DNA of 8,062 bases. It comes from Armatimonadota bacterium (lineage in GTDB: Bacteria > Armatimonadota > JAAZEB01). Under the pieces are notes generated by a model. The model saw only the letters and a program-made list of their open reading frames with translations, had not been told where the DNA came from and searched no databases. A program made the position numbers and the translations under genes. Shown here piece by piece: positions 7,501 through 8,062 of this stretch; positions within the stretch are counted from its first letter, which is position 1, and every line of letters begins with the position of its first letter. The stretch is from positions 1-8,062 of the forward strand of contig DUUU01000202.1 of assembly GCA_012841485.1 (NCBI GenBank), read 5' to 3'.

Positions 7501-8062
7501 TGGGCGCGCGACGCTGCTTCACGAGAAGTCATCCGCCGGGATCAATGCCCTGGCCGCGGACGGCCGCGGCGCGCTCTGGGCTGCCGCGGGCGACACCATC
7601 TACCGCGTGAGCGGCTCTCCGGAGCGCCCGGTGGTGGAGAAGATCCAGCACCCATCGGCTCCTCGGTTCCTGGCGCTCGCGACCGATGAGGCCGGTCAGG
7701 TCGTCGTGGGGAGCGCCACGGGGGATGTCTACCGGCTGGCGACCGATTCGCTGCGGCGTGGCGTGCTCGAGTCTGCCGTGCGTGATGCGGGCTCGGTAGC
7801 GCGTTGGGGCCGCCTCACCTGGCAGGCGCGCGTGCCGACTGGAACGCGCGTGGTGCTGCAGACACGCACCGGGAACTCGGGCGAGCCGGACTCCACCTGG
7901 AGCCCCTGGTCCGCGGAGCAGACGCGCTCCGGGGCGACGGTGGCCAGCCCGCCCGGACGCTACTTCCAGTACCGAGCGATCCTCACGAGCGAGGATCCAG
8001 CCGCGCGGCCGGTGCTCTCCGAGGTGGCGGTCGTCTATCTGGCGCACAACCAGAAGCCAAAG
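4505..8062 (+). CDS. Secreted S55 (SpoIVB-like) peptidase fused to a seven-bladed beta-propeller, 3' end outside window
   Basis: The frame runs 1186 codons from TTG at 4505 to the window edge without a stop. Residues 1-31 are a signal peptide (basic NTRRF, hydrophobic core, ATAA/IK). Residues about 42-125 carry the S55 core: PGMKGVGRT, Asp88 in RMDGG, and Ser104 in GMSGSPVYINGRLVGAV. Residues about 257-350 carry the other half: PGSAAG, GTVTY, and His293 in AFGHPF, then QDRPWGIS. By comparison with B. subtilis SpoIVB (His236, Asp363, Ser378) these form the likely triad, but in permuted order and without a PDZ domain. Ig-like segments follow to about 530, then a folded stretch to about 640. Next come a Pro-rich linker (649-680), a Lys/Glu/Ala-rich linker (728-762), seven propeller blades (809-1090), and the start of a C-terminal beta domain (VARWGRLTWQARVP, WSPWS). 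It is probably an exported serine peptidase whose propeller binds a partner or substrate; the target is unknown. Confidence 0.85.
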   Translation, partial: MIHLSWRNTRRFLAIIAALPALAAASPATAAIKIDPKEIMRVEEVRPGMKGVGRTVFQGVKIEPFDVTVLGVLPKENLGRPLILVRMDGGPIVKREANIIGGMSGSPVYINGRLVGAVAYGQTFPREPIAMLTPIEDMLEALDPALPDKPSWASERHATAPGLLTSPLGPGERELESPVRIGDRTYERIAFRAQPYHVEKARRPRPGTLEMAPIATPAMVSGVSSRSLERLAETFAPFGVEPVSGPGAMKYDKPIPLVPGSAAGASLVVGDIDMTAVGTVTYRKGNQILAFGHPFLQMGAVDLPLTTAWVHDVFPSIQRSFKIASPVKIVGSVRQDRPWGISAHIGQQSDLIPLEATIKDYGAQRRKTIRARVVDNRFLTPQLIAMVANEAIFRIRSVPGDATARVRTRITTDRLGTIERENLYYDALGIDAAALGDLLMALGMLNNNPWERVGIRGVQIDVNIDNSRRTAVIERAVVDREKYQPGDTVQVDVTLRPWEREPVKRTLSVRIPEYAPNGRVTLRVHGGSASGLPMAAQAGAGGAMMRTAPSPLPPSTSLRQMVQHYVEKERNDELVATLSLPSFTANIDGQKMSAVPPTLLDVLRNPRNSGVRLQNDEVKASDVTPWVISGMAAVSLTIERKSYSEKGGTPSAPPVPQPQQPKPTPSPAPGGVQPAFDLDEPDAGILRNGVTGAPALSRPASMVRFAVVQSGAVSPNGEAKLPPTPAGEAVAESKQEQKSGADAKKAEAKKPEVDASKPVKAAGRSPMVWRQESAEAFERGRLDGVAVSTRGEITLAPSIQKARSLDATYVWSLLAAKDALYAGTGDRGIVYRIAGESATPVLKTGELQVLALAQDAAGNLYAGTAPNGSLYRLTPEGKSELFWRGPEQYILSLAVDAQGNLYAGTSPHGGIYRITPDGQGTLLARIPDPYVVSLAISGGNLYASGGMGAVVYRITDDSKVSTLFDPAQGNTASLITVDPAGQLYVGTSPLGAIYRVERDGRATLLHEKSSAGINALAADGRGALWAAAGDTIYRVSGSPERPVVEKIQHPSAPRFLALATDEAGQVVVGSATGDVYRLATDSLRRGVLESAVRDAGSVARWGRLTWQARVPTGTRVVLQTRTGNSGEPDSTWSPWSAEQTRSGATVASPPGRYFQYRAILTSEDPAARPVLSEVAVVYLAHNQKPK
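6929..7774 (+). repeat. Seven tandem beta-propeller blade repeats within the S55 protein
   Basis: Blades start near residues 809, 847, 889, 930, 971, 1012 and 1051, a period of 38-42 residues. The core of each reads like NLYAGTsPxGxIYRITPDG: LYAGTGDRGIVYRI, LYAGTAPNGSLYRL, LYAGTSPHGGIYRI, LYASGGMGAVVYRI, LYVGTSPLGAIYRV, LWAAAGDTIYRV, VVVGSATGDVYRL. Blades 2, 3 and 5 are most alike; 6 and 7 are the most diverged. Seven blades make a closed propeller, so this domain appears complete. Confidence 0.8.

Overview
The window is GC-rich bacterial chromosome holding four protein genes in two divergent blocks. No tRNA, rRNA, insertion sequence, CRISPR array or phage gene is visible. The gene mix (a large secreted glycoside-hydrolase-like protein of the DUF4091 type, a secreted carbohydrate-binding-like protein, an archaemetzincin, and a secreted SpoIVB-type S55 peptidase fused to a beta-propeller) fits a non-Firmicute soil, hot-spring or biomass-degrading lineage. 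Armatimonadota is my best guess, with Acidobacteriota or Planctomycetota possible. This is inferred from gene content only and is low confidence.

Minus-strand block (4019 down to 1): (i) 4019-3471, a 182-residue cytoplasmic archaemetzincin-type zinc protease; (ii) 3346-2447, a 299-residue secreted protein with a galactose-binding-like sandwich and an Ig-like C-terminal domain; (iii) 2281 to beyond base 1, a secreted multidomain protein with a TIM-barrel-like catalytic region, of which 760 residues are in the window. The last two look like a split pair, a carbohydrate-binding protein beside a glycoside-hydrolase-like enzyme. Gaps of 124-165 bases separate the three genes and no strong terminator lies between them, so co-transcription is possible but not shown.

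Central region (4020-4504): a 485-base divergent control region. It contains a good sigma-70-type promoter on the plus strand (TTGACG, 18 bases, TATACT) whose -10 box lies inside a short inverted repeat. The predicted leader before the next gene is about 318 bases.

Plus-strand block (4505 to beyond 8062): one uninterrupted reading frame, at least 1186 residues, starting at TTG. It encodes a signal peptide, an S55 (SpoIVB-like) serine-peptidase region with Asp88, Ser104 and His293 as the likely triad, Ig-like segments, Pro-rich and Lys/Glu/Ala-rich linkers, seven roughly 41-residue beta-propeller blades and the start of a further C-terminal domain. The most striking point is that the Asp/Ser half of the peptidase comes before the His half. 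This is the reverse of Bacillus subtilis SpoIVB, and no PDZ domain is visible. A circularly permuted, non-sporulation S55 peptidase joined to a seven-bladed propeller is the best candidate here for an under-described system.

Both terminal genes run off the window, so their full lengths are unknown.
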